DNA of 64,000 bases from the NCBI GenBank assembly GCA_016194635.1, contig JACQBC010000013.1:34741-98740 (forward strand), written 5' to 3'. The stretch is from Gammaproteobacteria bacterium (GTDB lineage Bacteria > Pseudomonadota > Gammaproteobacteria > UBA6429 > Thiohalophilaceae). The notes under the pieces are model-generated. The model was not told the DNA's origin and did not search any database. It saw only the letters and a list, made by a program, of their open reading frames with translations. The position numbers and the translations under genes were made by a program. Position 1 is the first letter of the stretch. The number at the start of each line of letters is the position of its first letter. This document shows, one piece after another, positions 42,710-53,012 of the stretch.

Positions 42710-43543
42710 ATCTCGCAGCGCTTGAATCACCGGCGCGGTATGCGGCCGCACGCCGCGCCAGAGATAAAAACTCTCGGCGGCTTGTTCGACCAACATCCCC
42801 AAACCATCCACCACCAATCCGGCGCCGTGCACTCCGGCCCAATGCATGAATTGCGTCACCTTGCCGTACATCATGTCGTAGCAACACGCACCCTCCACCA
42901 GACATTCATCGGGCAGCTCCGGCATCTCGCCTTGCAAACTCGCGGCGGTGGCGTTGATCACCAGATCAAATTGCTGGTCCGCGAGTTGTTCGTAGCCGCT
43001 GCCGTGGATTGTGCCCAAATCCGAAAATAATTGCGCCAAGGCCACGGCTTTATCCGGGGTGCGGTTGGCGATCACCAGGTAATCGGGTTTTTGTTGCATC
43101 AGCGGTTCAATCACACCGCGCGCGGCGCCCCCCGCGCCCATCAACAAAATCCGCCGTTGCCGCAAACTCAGGCCATGGTTGTGAATTAAATCCGTGACCA
43201 AGCCAACCCCGTCAGTGGTGTCGCCCAGCAGGTTTTTTTTATCGATCTTGATCGTGTTCACCGCGCCGGCGCGTTCGGCGCGCGGCGTGCGTTGTGTCAC
43301 CCGCATGAACGCCTCTTGTTTAAACGGCACGGTGATATTGAGCCCCTTGCCGCGGCTGGCGACAAAATTTCCCACCGCTTGGCTAAATCCACCCAGGTCA
43401 ACCTGGATCGCGCTGTAGTCCAACCGCTGACCGGTTTGCGCCGCGAACCGAGCATGAATGCGCGGCGATTGGCTATGCGCGATGGGGTTACCCATCACCG
43501 CGTAGCGATCAACCTGGGCATCGAAGTCAAATAAATCCGACAT
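42683..43543 (-). CDS. aroE: shikimate dehydrogenase
   Basis: 286 residues. Reduces 3-dehydroshikimate to shikimate with NADPH. Motifs: 'YAVMGNPIAHSQSPRIHARF' (substrate site SxS), 'GLNITVPFKQEA' with the catalytic lysine, 'GAVNTI', Rossmann 'ILLMGAGGAARGVI', NADP-binding 'IANRTPDKA', 'DLVINATAASL' and 'GLGMLVEQAAESFYLWRGV'. A longer upstream frame exists, but homology begins at the ATG at 43543, five bases after the hemB stop codon, so the two are co-transcribed. Confidence 0.96.
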   Translation of the reverse strand: MSDLFDFDAQVDRYAVMGNPIAHSQSPRIHARFAAQTGQRLDYSAIQVDLGGFSQAVGNFVASRGKGLNITVPFKQEAFMRVTQRTPRAERAGAVNTIKIDKKNLLGDTTDGVGLVTDLIHNHGLSLRQRRILLMGAGGAARGVIEPLMQQKPDYLVIANRTPDKAVALAQLFSDLGTIHGSGYEQLADQQFDLVINATAASLQGEMPELPDECLVEGACCYDMMYGKVTQFMHWAGVHGAGLVVDGLGMLVEQAAESFYLWRGVRPHTAPVIQALRDLNTASRLG

Positions 43544-43547
43544 CGGC

Positions 43548-44639
<1,092 letters not shown>

Positions 44640-44702
44640 CTAATGCTATGCTAAGCAACACTGAAAAAAAACTCTCTTCTCTTCCCCACAGGTGAATAAA
44701 CC

Positions 44703-45395
44703 ATGAAAACCTCATCACTCTTGCGTTTTGCCAGTATTAGTTTACTGCTATTTTCGCTCAGCGCCATGGCGGCGGCACCGGTCGCCTCGCCCAACGAAGT
44801 TCTACAGTCCGCCGCCGATAAGATGTTCGATGCCATCAATGCCGACCGCGCCAAGATCAAGGGCGACGCCAATCATACTCAAAAACTGGTGGAAGAAATT
44901 TTATTACCGAACATCGACATCATCACCGCCGCGAAATACGTCTTGGGCAAATATTGGGACACCGCCAGCAAAGAACAAAAGTTACGCTTTCTGAAAGAAT
45001 TTCGCACCATGTTGCTGCGGTTTTATTCCTCGGCCTTAACCGAGTACATCAATACGCACGACGAAAAGCTCGATAAATCCATCATGAAATTTTACCCGGC
45101 CAACGAGGGTGACCAAACCGATGTGATCGTGCGGTCCGAGGTTCTGCCTAAAAATGGCAAACCCGTGCCGGTGCTGTATCACATGCGTCTCACCGACAAA
45201 GGCTGGAAGGTCTACGACGTCTCGGTTGAAGGCGTGAGCGTGATCACAACCTATAAGACCAGCTTTGCCAATGACATCCAACAAAACAACCTGGATGCAC
45301 TCATCGACTCCCTGGTGGAACGCAATGCCAAGCTATTGGCAGGGGGCCACAAGGCCCTGGACGTGGGTCAGAAACCCACACCAAAGACCCCCTAA
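44703..45395 (+). CDS. mlaC: MlaC-like phospholipid-binding periplasmic protein
   Basis: 230 residues with signal peptide 'ISLLLFSLSAMAAAP'. MlaC/Ttg2D family: 'LVEEILLPNIDIITAAKYVL', 'FLKEFRTMLLRFYSSALTEY', and 'VYDVSVEGVSVITTYKTSFA'. It ferries phospholipids between the outer-membrane MlaA complex and the inner-membrane MlaFEDB transporter. The other mla genes are not adjacent here. It may instead serve as a general lipid carrier (this family also includes toluene-tolerance Ttg2D). ATG follows AGGTG. Confidence 0.93.
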   Translation: MKTSSLLRFASISLLLFSLSAMAAAPVASPNEVLQSAADKMFDAINADRAKIKGDANHTQKLVEEILLPNIDIITAAKYVLGKYWDTASKEQKLRFLKEFRTMLLRFYSSALTEYINTHDEKLDKSIMKFYPANEGDQTDVIVRSEVLPKNGKPVPVLYHMRLTDKGWKVYDVSVEGVSVITTYKTSFANDIQQNNLDALIDSLVERNAKLLAGGHKALDVGQKPTPKTP

Positions 45396-45527
45396 CGGGT
45401 ATCCGCCGCGCTAAATCCACATTAAAAATAATTGTTTCAAGTCCGCCATAAACCCTGCCGATAGGTAGTGCTTAAGTCTTGTTCAATTTAATCTGCAGGG
45501 AGGCTGTATTGTGGATTTGAACGCCTC

Positions 45528-48110
45528 ATGCGCACCATATTGCTCGTTGAACCCTCGTCAACCCTACGCCACGCGCTCAAGCGTAGTCTGCTTAACCAGG
45601 GGTATGCCTTAGAAATCAAAACCAGTTTTGCCCAGGCCACCCAAGCCCTGGACGAGTATACCCCCGGGGATTACAGCGGCATTATCATCGGTTGGCCGCT
45701 GCAAACCCACCCCAGCGCCGATGAATTCTTGGCGCGGCTGTACGAGTCCCCCCACCTGGAACTGCCCTTGCTGGTCCTGGCGCATGACGTCGACTCCACC
45801 AAGCTGGGATGGGTCTCGGGCCGCCCTCAAACGGCCTTTTTGCTGTGGGATAACTACGAAGAGACGGTTAAAACCCTGCCCAATTTATTTAGCCGTCAAG
45901 ACCACAGCCCCTGCTGCACAAAAGAAGACGCGTCCCAAATCCGCGTGTTATTGGTCGATGACTCCCCAACTGCGCGGGTGAAATTCCGCAAACTGCTCGA
46001 CCACTGCGGTTACCAAAGCATGGTAGCGGCCTCGGCCACCGAGGCCATGGAAATGGCCATGAATGACAAATACGACATCGCCATCATCGATTATTACATG
46101 CCGGATGAAAACGGCGATGCCCTGTGCCGCCGTTTACGCACCAACCCCTATACCGCCAATATCATGGTCGGGGTGCTGACCAGTACTTATCTGGATAAGG
46201 TGATTCAATCCTCACTCGCCGCCGGCGCGGTCGAGTGTATGTTTAAAAACGAGGCCGATGATTTGTTTCGCGCCCGCGTCGCGGCGATGAGCCGTACCGT
46301 GTTGGCCACCAAACGCATCGAGCAAGAACGCACCCGGCTGGAAGGTATTCTGTCGTCGGTGGGGGACGGGGTCTACGGGGTGAATACCGCGGGCTTGATC
46401 ACTTTTATCAACCCCGCCGCCCGGCAACTACTGGGTTACGATGCCCAGATCAATTTGATCCGGCAACACCCCAATAATTTATTTCATAAATACGTCAGCG
46501 AAAATAGTCTGGCCAAGACCGCCGACCTGGTGCATATCGATAAATCGATCCGTGAAGGCAGGGAGCTGCACGGCATCGAATCGATCTTCACCCGGGTTGA
46601 CGGCACGCCGATCCAGGTCGAATTGACGATTTATCCGATGCGCATTGATGGTCAACACGAAGGCGCGGTAATCGCTTTCCGCGATGTATCGATGCGCAAG
46701 CTGCTCGAAGAAGAACTCAAATGGCAGGCCAGTCACGACGCCCTAACCAAGTTGCTCAATCGCAAATTTATCGAGGACATGCTCGAAGAGGAAGTACGGC
46801 GGATCAAACGCAGCGAAGAACAAAGCGCGTTGTTATACTTGGATATCGATCGTTTTAAATACATCAATGACACCATGGGACACACCACCGGCGATCAATT
46901 ATTGATTGAAATCGGCGCGCAACTACAAACCCGGTTACGTAAATCCGACCTATTGGGACGCCTGGGCGGTGATGAATTCGGCATTCTGTTGCGCAACATC
47001 ACCGGCGACAATGTCTTCCAGGTGGCGGATAAATTCCGGCTGATGCTTGATGATTATACCTTTGCACGCGATGGTCGCACCTACAAGATCAACGCCAGCA
47101 TCGGCGTGGCGGTGATCAGCGCCGAGACCCACAGCGCCGGCGAGGTGCTGGCCAATGCTGATATCGCCTGTCATATCGCCAAAGGTAAGGGACGGAACAT
47201 GACCCATGTGTACCAACAGGATCAAGACAACAAGGCGGCGATGGATTTGGAACTGGGGTGGTCGGCGCGGCTACACCACGCGCTGCAAAAAGACACCTTC
47301 CAATTGTATTATCAGCCGATCGTCGCCCTACAAGAATTAGATACCGAACACCTGCCGGATGAAAGCGGTAAGTTATGGGAGTACTTATTGGAAAACGATA
47401 TGCTGGACTATCAGCATTACGAAGTGTTGATCCGCCTACACAACAGCCACGGCCAACCGATCACCCCCGGCGCGTTCCTGCCCACCGCGGAACGTTTCAA
47501 TATGATGCGCGACATCGACCGTTGGGTTATCAATGCCGCGCTCAAACAAATGTCGGAGCTCGGACCGGACTACAAACACGTCACCTTCGCCATTAATCTC
47601 TCCGGCCAGAGCATGGCCCCAGGACAGTTCTCGGAATGTATCCGCGAGTGTATTGAAAAGTATCAACTCAATCCCGCGCGCTTAATGTTCGAGATCACCG
47701 AGAGTTTTGCCATCCACGATTCAGAGTCGGCCTGCAAAATCATCGATGAACTCACCCAGATTGGCTGCCGCTTCGCCTTGGACGATTTTGGCAGCGGCTA
47801 CAGCTCGTTCTCGCAATTAAAACGCCTACCGGTGGAATACATCAAGATCGACGGCATGTTCGTGCGCGACATGGCAAACGACCCGATGGACATGGCCATC
47901 ATCCGTTCCATCACCCACATCGCCCATACCCTGGGCAAAAAAACCGTCGCTGAATTTGTCGAATCCCCAGCCGCCTTGCGGCTGCTCAAGGAATGCGGCG
48001 TGGACTATGTACAGGGTTATTACATCTCCCGCCCACTGACTAAACTACCGGAAAAACTCACCACGGTGATCATGCCGGTGCCGCGGCAACTCAACCAAAA
48101 CGGTAGCTAG
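45528..48110 (+). CDS. REC-REC-PAS-GGDEF-EAL response regulator for c-di-GMP
   Basis: 860 residues. The first ~120 residues are a degenerate receiver ('[20 protein letters not shown]', no acidic pair). The second receiver is intact: '[18 protein letters not shown]', phospho-Asp in '[14 protein letters not shown]'. Then PAS ('[20 protein letters not shown]'), GGDEF with '[11 protein letters not shown]', and EAL with 'YEVLIRL' for EAL, '[17 protein letters not shown]', '[11 protein letters not shown]' and 'FVES'. A GTG-initiated short frame sits on the GGAGG at 45500, but it is out of frame; the ATG at 45528 has a weak ribosome site. Next is hslV, unrelated. Confidence 0.93.
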   Translation: MRTILLVEPSSTLRHALKRSLLNQGYALEIKTSFAQATQALDEYTPGDYSGIIIGWPLQTHPSADEFLARLYESPHLELPLLVLAHDVDSTKLGWVSGRPQTAFLLWDNYEETVKTLPNLFSRQDHSPCCTKEDASQIRVLLVDDSPTARVKFRKLLDHCGYQSMVAASATEAMEMAMNDKYDIAIIDYYMPDENGDALCRRLRTNPYTANIMVGVLTSTYLDKVIQSSLAAGAVECMFKNEADDLFRARVAAMSRTVLATKRIEQERTRLEGILSSVGDGVYGVNTAGLITFINPAARQLLGYDAQINLIRQHPNNLFHKYVSENSLAKTADLVHIDKSIREGRELHGIESIFTRVDGTPIQVELTIYPMRIDGQHEGAVIAFRDVSMRKLLEEELKWQASHDALTKLLNRKFIEDMLEEEVRRIKRSEEQSALLYLDIDRFKYINDTMGHTTGDQLLIEIGAQLQTRLRKSDLLGRLGGDEFGILLRNITGDNVFQVADKFRLMLDDYTFARDGRTYKINASIGVAVISAETHSAGEVLANADIACHIAKGKGRNMTHVYQQDQDNKAAMDLELGWSARLHHALQKDTFQLYYQPIVALQELDTEHLPDESGKLWEYLLENDMLDYQHYEVLIRLHNSHGQPITPGAFLPTAERFNMMRDIDRWVINAALKQMSELGPDYKHVTFAINLSGQSMAPGQFSECIRECIEKYQLNPARLMFEITESFAIHDSESACKIIDELTQIGCRFALDDFGSGYSSFSQLKRLPVEYIKIDGMFVRDMANDPMDMAIIRSITHIAHTLGKKTVAEFVESPAALRLLKECGVDYVQGYYISRPLTKLPEKLTTVIMPVPRQLNQNGS

Positions 48111-48196
48111 CCCCGTACCCTCCTCTTAGGTGTGTTCGCCCACCCTGGGCATGGTGTACAATCCCCACCCCTCATACCTTTCATATAGGCTCGGGT

Positions 48197-48736
48197 GTGC
48201 AGCAATTTCACGGTACCACCATCCTCTGTGTCCGGCGCGACAACACCGTCGTGATCGGCGGCGACGGCCAAGTCAGCTTTGGCGATACTGTCATGAAAGG
48301 CAATGCGCGCAAAGTCCGGCGCCTACACGACGACACCGTCTTGGCCGGCTTCGCCGGCGGCACCGCCGACGCCTTCACCCTGTTTGAATATTTCGAGGGC
48401 AAATTACAAAAACACTCCGGCAACCTGGTACGCGCCGCGGTCGAGCTGGCCAAAGACTGGCGCACCGATCGCACCCTCCGCCGCCTAGAAGCCCTCTTGG
48501 CAGTGGCCGATAAAACCAGCTCGTTGATCATCACCGGCAATGGCGATGTACTCGAACCCGAAAACAGCCTGATCGCGATTGGCTCCGGCGGTAACTTCGC
48601 CCAAGCCGCCGCCCGCGCACTGCTCGAAAACACTGCATTGGACGCCCGTGCCATCACCGAACGCGCCTTGGCGATCGCGGCGGATATTTGTATTTATACC
48701 AATCATAACCTTACGCTTGAAGAATTAAGTTATTAG
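48197..48736 (+). CDS. hslV: ATP-dependent protease subunit HslV
   Basis: 179 residues. Proteolytic core of HslVU. The catalytic threonine is the first T of '[20 protein letters not shown]', exposed after a short propeptide. Also '[15 protein letters not shown]', '[20 protein letters not shown]', '[20 protein letters not shown]', '[11 protein letters not shown]'-type loop. Starts with GTG at 48197. It normally lies directly before hslU; here a 240-base gap with palindromic repeat F intervenes. Confidence 0.97.
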   Translation: MQQFHGTTILCVRRDNTVVIGGDGQVSFGDTVMKGNARKVRRLHDDTVLAGFAGGTADAFTLFEYFEGKLQKHSGNLVRAAVELAKDWRTDRTLRRLEALLAVADKTSSLIITGNGDVLEPENSLIAIGSGGNFAQAAARALLENTALDARAITERALAIAADICIYTNHNLTLEELSY

Positions 48737-48763
48737 TGTCACTTATGAATCATATTAATCAGC

Positions 48764-48937
48764 ATCGAAATGAAACGCGATTCTCCCGTGCAGAGGTGAC
48801 CGTCGGCGGCCCGAGCGCAAGGATGCACGAGGTAGTAGAGCAATGCAGGGAGCAATTGCCAAGGGATGCCGCCGTCAAGTGACATGGCGGTCGTTTACGT
48901 GTCACCTCTGTACGGGAGAATCGCGTTTCATTTCGAT
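48764..48937. repeat. palindromic repeat F between hslV and hslU
   Basis: 174 bp with 37-base inverted ends (48764-48800 and 48901-48937) matching at 36 of 37 positions: ATCGAAATGAAACGCG... GCAGAGGTGAC. The core GAGGTAGTAGAGCAATGCAG and GGAGCAATTGCC resembles the core of repeat E. Confidence 0.92.
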
Positions 48938-48975
48938 TCATTCTACTTGCTCCAGGAGAAGTTGATTTACCCGCT

Positions 48976-50322
48976 ATGTCTATGACACCCCGTGAAATCG
49001 TCCAAGAACTGGACAAACACATCATCGGCCAACAACGCGCCAAACGCGCCGTGGCCATCGCCCTACGCAACCGCTGGCGCCGTGGTCAAGTCCACCCCGC
49101 GCTGCGCAACGAGATCACCCCCAAAAACATCCTGATGATCGGCCCCACCGGCGTAGGCAAAACCGAGATCGCGCGACGACTGGCCAAACTGGCCAACGCC
49201 CCGTTCATCAAAGTCGAGGCGACCAAATTCACCGAAGTGGGTTACGTCGGCCGTGACGTCGAAACCATCATCCGCGACCTAATGGACATGGCGGTAAAAA
49301 TGGTGCGCGAACAAGAAATGCAAAAAGTACGCAATCGTGCCGAACAAGCCACCGAAGAACGTATTTTAGATATCCTGTTACCCCCGCCACGCGGCACGAG
49401 TTTTAGTTTCGGCAACGAACAAGACCTGAAAGAACAAGATAAAGAAAATACCACGCGAGAAAAATTCCGCGCCAAATTGCAAGCAGGCAGCCTCGACGAT
49501 AAAGAAATCGAGGTCGAAGTCGCCCAGGGTAACATCGGTGTGGAAATCATGGCGCCCCCGGGCATGGAAGAAATGACCAACCAATTACAAAGCATGTTCG
49601 CCAACATGGGGGGCAACCGCAAAAAAATCCGCAAACTGCCGATCCGCCACGCGCGTAAATTATTAATCGACGAAGAGGCCGCGCGCCTGATCAATGAAGA
49701 CGATATCAAAACCCGCGCCTTGGAAGCTGTGGAGCAAAACGGCATCGTGTTCATCGACGAGATGGATAAGATCGCCAAACGCGCCGAACATTCCGGCGCG
49801 GATGTCTCGCGCGAAGGCGTACAACGCGATTTGTTGCCAATCGTCGAAGGCTCGACGGTTTCCACCAAACACGGCATGGTCAAAACCGATCACATTTTAT
49901 TTATCGGCTCCGGCGCATTTCACATCGCCAAACCCTCGGACTTGATCCCGGAATTACAAGGCCGCTTCCCGATTCGGGTCGAATTAGACGCGCTCACCAC
50001 CCAAGATTTTGTGCGGATCCTCACCGAACCCCATGCCTCGCTGAGCGAACAGTACGCCGCGCTACTGGAAACCGAATCGGTGCAATTGATTTTTAATCAA
50101 GACGGTATCCAACGCATCGCCGAAGTGGCCTGGCAAGTGAACGAACGCACCGAGAACATCGGCGCGCGCCGCTTGCATACCGTATTAGAACGCTTACTCG
50201 AAACCATCTCCTTCGAGGCCAGTGACAAACCCGACACAACCGTTATTATCAATGCCAGTTATGTCGATCAACACCTCAAGGATCTGGCCGACAACGAAGA
50301 CCTAAGCCGCTATATTTTATAA
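48976..50322 (+). CDS. hslU: HslU ATPase subunit of the HslVU protease
   Basis: 448 residues. AAA+ unfoldase that feeds proteins to HslV. Walker A '[20 protein letters not shown]' at about 55-75, I-domain region ~110-240 with charged helices, Walker B '[16 protein letters not shown]', sensor '[20 protein letters not shown]', '[13 protein letters not shown]', and C-terminal 'YIL' tail (DLSRYIL) which inserts into HslV. AGGAG precedes the ATG. It continues to the DUF971 gene, a common neighbour in gammaproteobacteria. Confidence 0.97.
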   Translation: MSMTPREIVQELDKHIIGQQRAKRAVAIALRNRWRRGQVHPALRNEITPKNILMIGPTGVGKTEIARRLAKLANAPFIKVEATKFTEVGYVGRDVETIIRDLMDMAVKMVREQEMQKVRNRAEQATEERILDILLPPPRGTSFSFGNEQDLKEQDKENTTREKFRAKLQAGSLDDKEIEVEVAQGNIGVEIMAPPGMEEMTNQLQSMFANMGGNRKKIRKLPIRHARKLLIDEEAARLINEDDIKTRALEAVEQNGIVFIDEMDKIAKRAEHSGADVSREGVQRDLLPIVEGSTVSTKHGMVKTDHILFIGSGAFHIAKPSDLIPELQGRFPIRVELDALTTQDFVRILTEPHASLSEQYAALLETESVQLIFNQDGIQRIAEVAWQVNERTENIGARRLHTVLERLLETISFEASDKPDTTVIINASYVDQHLKDLADNEDLSRYIL

Positions 50323-50346
50323 CGCCACGAATTTTAAAAGGAACCT

Positions 50347-50727
50347 ATGAACCCCAAAAAACCCATGCCCACCGACATCACCCTGCATCAAAAATCGCAT
50401 GTCTTAGAAATTGCTTTTAATGATGGCTCGCACTTTAAACTCTCGGCTGAATATTTACGCGTGTATTCCCCCTCGGCCGAAGTGCAAGGCCACGGCCCCG
50501 GTCAAGAAGTATTGCAACTGGGCAAACAAGACGTGAACATCAACAAGATCGAACAGGTCGGCCATTACGCCATTCAATTATATTTTGATGACAACCACGA
50601 CACCGGAATTTTTTCCTGGGAAACCCTCTACCGCCTCGGCAAAGAATACGACGTGTTGTGGCCGCGTTACATCCAGCGCTTGAAAGATGCCGGTCATAAC
50701 CGGCCTGAGCCCAAGCATCTAAAATAA
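50347..50727 (+). CDS. DUF971 domain protein
   Basis: 126 residues. Gamma-butyrobetaine hydroxylase-like N-terminal (DUF971) domain: 'ITLHQKSHVLEIAFNDGSHF', 'LSAEYLRVYSPSAEVQGHGP', 'IEQVGHYAIQLYFDDNHDTG', 'IFSWETLYRLGKEYDVLWPR'. The family is often found downstream of hslVU and has been linked to Fe-S or iron handling. 24 bases after hslU with AAGGAA before the ATG, so co-transcribed. Confidence 0.95.
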   Translation: MNPKKPMPTDITLHQKSHVLEIAFNDGSHFKLSAEYLRVYSPSAEVQGHGPGQEVLQLGKQDVNINKIEQVGHYAIQLYFDDNHDTGIFSWETLYRLGKEYDVLWPRYIQRLKDAGHNRPEPKHLK

Positions 50728-50744
50728 TCGAACGCGGCGGCGTG

Positions 50745-51221
50745 ATGAAGGCGCATATTCGTCTGGCGACAACGCGTGACGCGGCCGCCGCATGCCATGT
50801 CCTGCGCCGTTCCATCACGGAATGTTGTGTCGATGATCACCACAATACACCGGAAGTCTTAGCGGCTTGGCTGCGCAACAAGACCCCGGAAAATGTCACC
50901 CGGTGGTTTACCGCGCCCGAAAATTTTCCATTGGTCGCCGTTTTAGAACAGCACGTGGTGGGCGTGGGCTTGTTAACCGCGCAAGGCGAACTCGCGTTGT
51001 GTTATATACTCCCCGAGGTTCGCTTTACAGGCACCGGTAAAGCGCTGCTTCACGCACTGGAGTCACACGCCCAACAACGGGGACTCACCCAAATTCACCT
51101 AAGCAGCACGGCAACCGCCAACATGTTTTATCAACGCAATGGCTTTACACCCAACGGTACAGCGGAAATCGAATTTGGCATCCCCGCCTTCCCGTTAGTC
51201 AAACAGATTAGTACTGTGTAA
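50745..51221 (+). CDS. GNAT family N-acetyltransferase
   Basis: 158 residues. GNAT fold: 'RLATTRDAAAACHVLRRSIT' (N-terminal helices), 'VVGVGLLTAQGELALCYI', motif A 'LPEVRFTGTGKALLHALESH' (RxTGxG type), and 'TATANMFYQRNGFTPNGTAE'. Small-molecule or protein acetylation; target unknown. GTG at 50742 directly precedes the ATG at 50745. Last gene of the hslVU-DUF971 cluster, 17 bases after DUF971, and followed by a hairpin terminator. It is a resident gene, not a cassette (no attC). Confidence 0.88.
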   Translation: MKAHIRLATTRDAAAACHVLRRSITECCVDDHHNTPEVLAAWLRNKTPENVTRWFTAPENFPLVAVLEQHVVGVGLLTAQGELALCYILPEVRFTGTGKALLHALESHAQQRGLTQIHLSSTATANMFYQRNGFTPNGTAEIEFGIPAFPLVKQISTV

Positions 51222-51258
51222 GAATAAAAACATCCCCGCACCGTTTTCCTAAATTCCC

Positions 51259-51277
51259 ATCGCCGTCGGCGATTTTT
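51259..51277 (+). terminator. rho-independent terminator of the hslVU cluster
   Basis: ATCGCC-GTC-GGCGAT stem followed by TTTT, 37 bases after the acetyltransferase stop. Confidence 0.7.
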
Positions 51278-51582
51278 CTGTGAATAGTTCTGCCTTTGTT
51301 TTTCAGGGCCTCAACATCAGTGCTGGTATCACGCCGAACAAGCTGCAACCCTGAAGAACCGTTATCGTCCTGCTCGGCAGGCATGACAGTCCACCGTGCC
51401 GCAGACAGCTCACCACTCTAAGAGTATGATTTTTCAATGTAATCATACTCACAAGGTGAGGAAAACCGTTGAACATCCCCCGCGTATATTGCAATTCAAA
51501 GTAAATTGATTACTATACAAATCCCATGTTGAGCCCAAAATTATACGGCGCCATCCAACAATCCAGGTCCGATTTATACAGA
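51278..51582. other. intergenic region before cassette array 2
   Basis: About 300 bases. An antisense open frame of 63 codons at 51303-51494 has no ribosome site or family and is not called. No integrase-like sequence seen. Confidence 0.5.
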
Positions 51583-51632
51583 ATTCCGTCTAAGTCGGGA
51601 AAGGTAGTATTCTGTCTAATACACTGTTATAC
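51583..51632 (+). other. attI-like left boundary of cassette array 2
   Basis: Direct repeats ATTCCGTCTAA (51583-51593) and ATTCTGTCTAA (51609-51619), 26 bases apart. The TGTCTA core ends eight bases before the recombination box GTTATAC (51626-51632). The spacing and the CACTGTTA end mirror the array 1 edge at 6675-6730. Confidence 0.4.
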
Positions 51633-51820
51633 CTAAAAATAAAATCGCATTCATGTAATGGAGCTTGGTAGGTGGGCTGAAGACCACGCGGTTATCCATC
51701 ATCATCGATGCACGATGGCAGCATTTTAAAGTAGTGCAGCATCCAGTACTGTGCACTCAGGCTGTCATTATCGTTGTGGCATGAGCAAACACCGGGCTCA
51801 GTCTGAAAATGTGTAAAAAA
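51626..51820 (+). repeat. noncoding cassette, copy 1
   Basis: About 195 bases with no good open frame on the + strand; begins at GTTATACCTAAAAATAAAAT and is nearly identical to 52730-52926. Contains GCATCCAGTACTGTGCACTC and ATCGATGCACGATGGC, which can form hairpins. Possibly a promoter or RNA-bearing cassette. Confidence 0.75.
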
Positions 51821-51879
51821 TGTTTTCTGTTTTCAATAAGGGTGGTAAATTCAATGCCAGTGGTTAAAGCAAAGTCCAG

Positions 51880-51957
51880 GTCTAACACGGCGCTCAAGTT
51901 CGCGCGCTGCGCGCGCCGGACCTCGCTGTCGCTCGGCCGCTTAGCGCAACGTTGGGC
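51880..51957 (+). repeat. attC site
   Basis: R'' GTCTAAC at 51880-51886 and R' GTTGGGC at 51951-51957. Long GC-rich arms with GCGCGCTGCGCGCGC and CTCGCTGTCGCTCGGCCGC. Confidence 0.85.
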
Positions 51958-51973
51958 AGACAAAGGAACGTGA

Positions 51974-52288
51974 ATGGCATCTCCCGCAACAACCCCAAAA
52001 CCACCTTACTACGCCGTTATCTTTACCTCCGTCCGACACAACGGCGATAACGGGTATGCGGAAGCGGCAAAACAAATGTTGGAGCTTGCTTCAAAACAAC
52101 CGGGCTTTCTGGGCTTCGAGACCGCAAGACAAGAAATTGGAATTTCTGTTTCTTACTGGTCCACGCTAGAGGCAATAAAAGCCTGGAAAGAAAACGTAAC
52201 CCATCGCCAAGTCCAGAGCCGTGCAAATGAATGGTATAAAACGTTTCGGGTTCGGGTCTGTCGCGTGGAGCGCGAGTATGGTTTTTAG
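51974..52288 (+). CDS. antibiotic biosynthesis monooxygenase (ABM) family protein (gene cassette)
   Basis: 104 residues with one dimeric alpha/beta-barrel ABM domain: 'YYAVIFTSVRHNGDNGYAEA', 'MLELASKQPGFLGFETARQE', 'ISVSYWSTLEAIKAWKENVT', 'HRQVQSRANEWYKTFRVRVC'. Members oxidise small molecules or haem without cofactor, or only bind ligands. Start ATG 16 bases after the attC, with AAAGGAA before it. Second cassette of array 2. Confidence 0.88.
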   Translation: MASPATTPKPPYYAVIFTSVRHNGDNGYAEAAKQMLELASKQPGFLGFETARQEIGISVSYWSTLEAIKAWKENVTHRQVQSRANEWYKTFRVRVCRVEREYGF

Positions 52289-52294
52289 TTTGCT

Positions 52295-52357
52295 GCCCAA
52301 CATGGCGTTCGAGAGGGACGCGCCAAAAGCGGCGCGCCCCTCAACTTTACGTTATAA
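52295..52357 (+). repeat. attC site
   Basis: R'' GCCCAAC at 52295-52301 and R' GTTATAA at 52351-52357. Stem GAGAGGGACGCGCC / GGCGCGCCCCTC, a form repeated at several later sites. Confidence 0.88.
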
Positions 52358-52372
52358 GGCTATTGTGTCATT

Positions 52373-52645
52373 GTGGCTACGGTGAATCGCACCAACAAAA
52401 ACAGAACGCTTCTTTGGTTTCTGCCGCTTCTCGTCGGGTGTGTTGGCGGGTTGATTGTAGGTGGTTTCATGATGGTGGCGGCCTGGGAGCACAATCCACA
52501 AGGAGCCATACATAACGAAAATGGAATTGAGTGGGGTTATTGGTTGTTTATTGGAGTTTCTTGGTTTCTGCCGGTATTTGTTGTGCTTGCGGTCGTGTCA
52601 TACATCGCGGTACGGCTAGCGAAATCACCGCATACAAAGCCATGA
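52373..52645 (+). CDS. small two-helix membrane protein (gene cassette)
   Basis: 90 residues. Helices at about 13-36 ('LLWFLPLLVGCVGGLIVGGF') and 56-80 ('WLFIGVSWFLPVFVVLAVVS'), short loops, basic ends, no recognised family. The start is the GTG at 52373, 15 bases after the attC. Unknown function; many cassettes carry such small membrane proteins. Confidence 0.7.
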   Translation: MATVNRTNKNRTLLWFLPLLVGCVGGLIVGGFMMVAAWEHNPQGAIHNENGIEWGYWLFIGVSWFLPVFVVLAVVSYIAVRLAKSPHTKP

Positions 52646-52657
52646 TTGAAGATTGCC

Positions 52658-52736
52658 TTATAACACGTCGCTCAAGCCGACTCGCTACGTCGGCGCTTCG
52701 CGCCAACTTCGCTCGCGGCTTAGCTCTGCGTTATAC
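52658..52736 (+). repeat. attC site
   Basis: R''-like TTATAAC at 52658-52664 and R' GTTATAC at 52730-52736. Arms GTCGCTCAAGCCGACTCGC / GCGGCTTAGCTCTGC. Confidence 0.75.
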
Positions 52737-52926
52737 CTAAAAATAAAATCGCATTCATGTAATGGTGCTTGGTAGGCGGGTTGAGGAACACGCGGTTAAC
52801 CGTCATCATCGATGCATGATGGCAGCATTTTAAAGTAGTGCAGTATCCAGTACTGTGCACTCAGGCCATCATTATCGTTACGGTATGAGCAGGTACCAGC
52901 ATTAAACTGAAAATGTGTTAAAAAAT
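52730..52926 (+). repeat. noncoding cassette, copy 2
   Basis: Second copy of 51626-51820, about 90% identical by eye. After AAAATGTGTTAAAAAA it jumps straight to TCAAGTTCGCGCGCTGC, i.e. the attC arm, lacking the ~74 bases that hold the R'' box in copy 1. Confidence 0.8.
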
Positions 52927-52989
52927 CAAGTTCGCGCGCTGCGCGCGCCGGACCTCGCTGTCGCTCGGCCGCTTAGCGCAACGTTAGGT
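52927..52989 (+). repeat. attC lacking its R'' box
   Basis: Arms GTTCGCGCGCTGCGCGCGCC / CGGCCGCTTAGCGCAAC and R' GTTAGGT at 52983-52989 are present. The R'' side is deleted relative to the site at 51880-51957, so noncoding copy 2 and the next gene probably move, if at all, as one unit. Confidence 0.7.
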
Positions 52990-53012
52990 TTCACAAATAT
53001 ACGGAGGCTAAA

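Noticed and set aside
45498..45600. GTG start at 45511 with the good GGAGG site as start of the 860-residue regulator
   Set aside because: It is in a different frame from the regulator and soon meets a stop; at most a short leader frame.
51303..51494. Antisense 63-codon frame before array 2
   Set aside because: No ribosome site, no homology features, lies just after a terminator.
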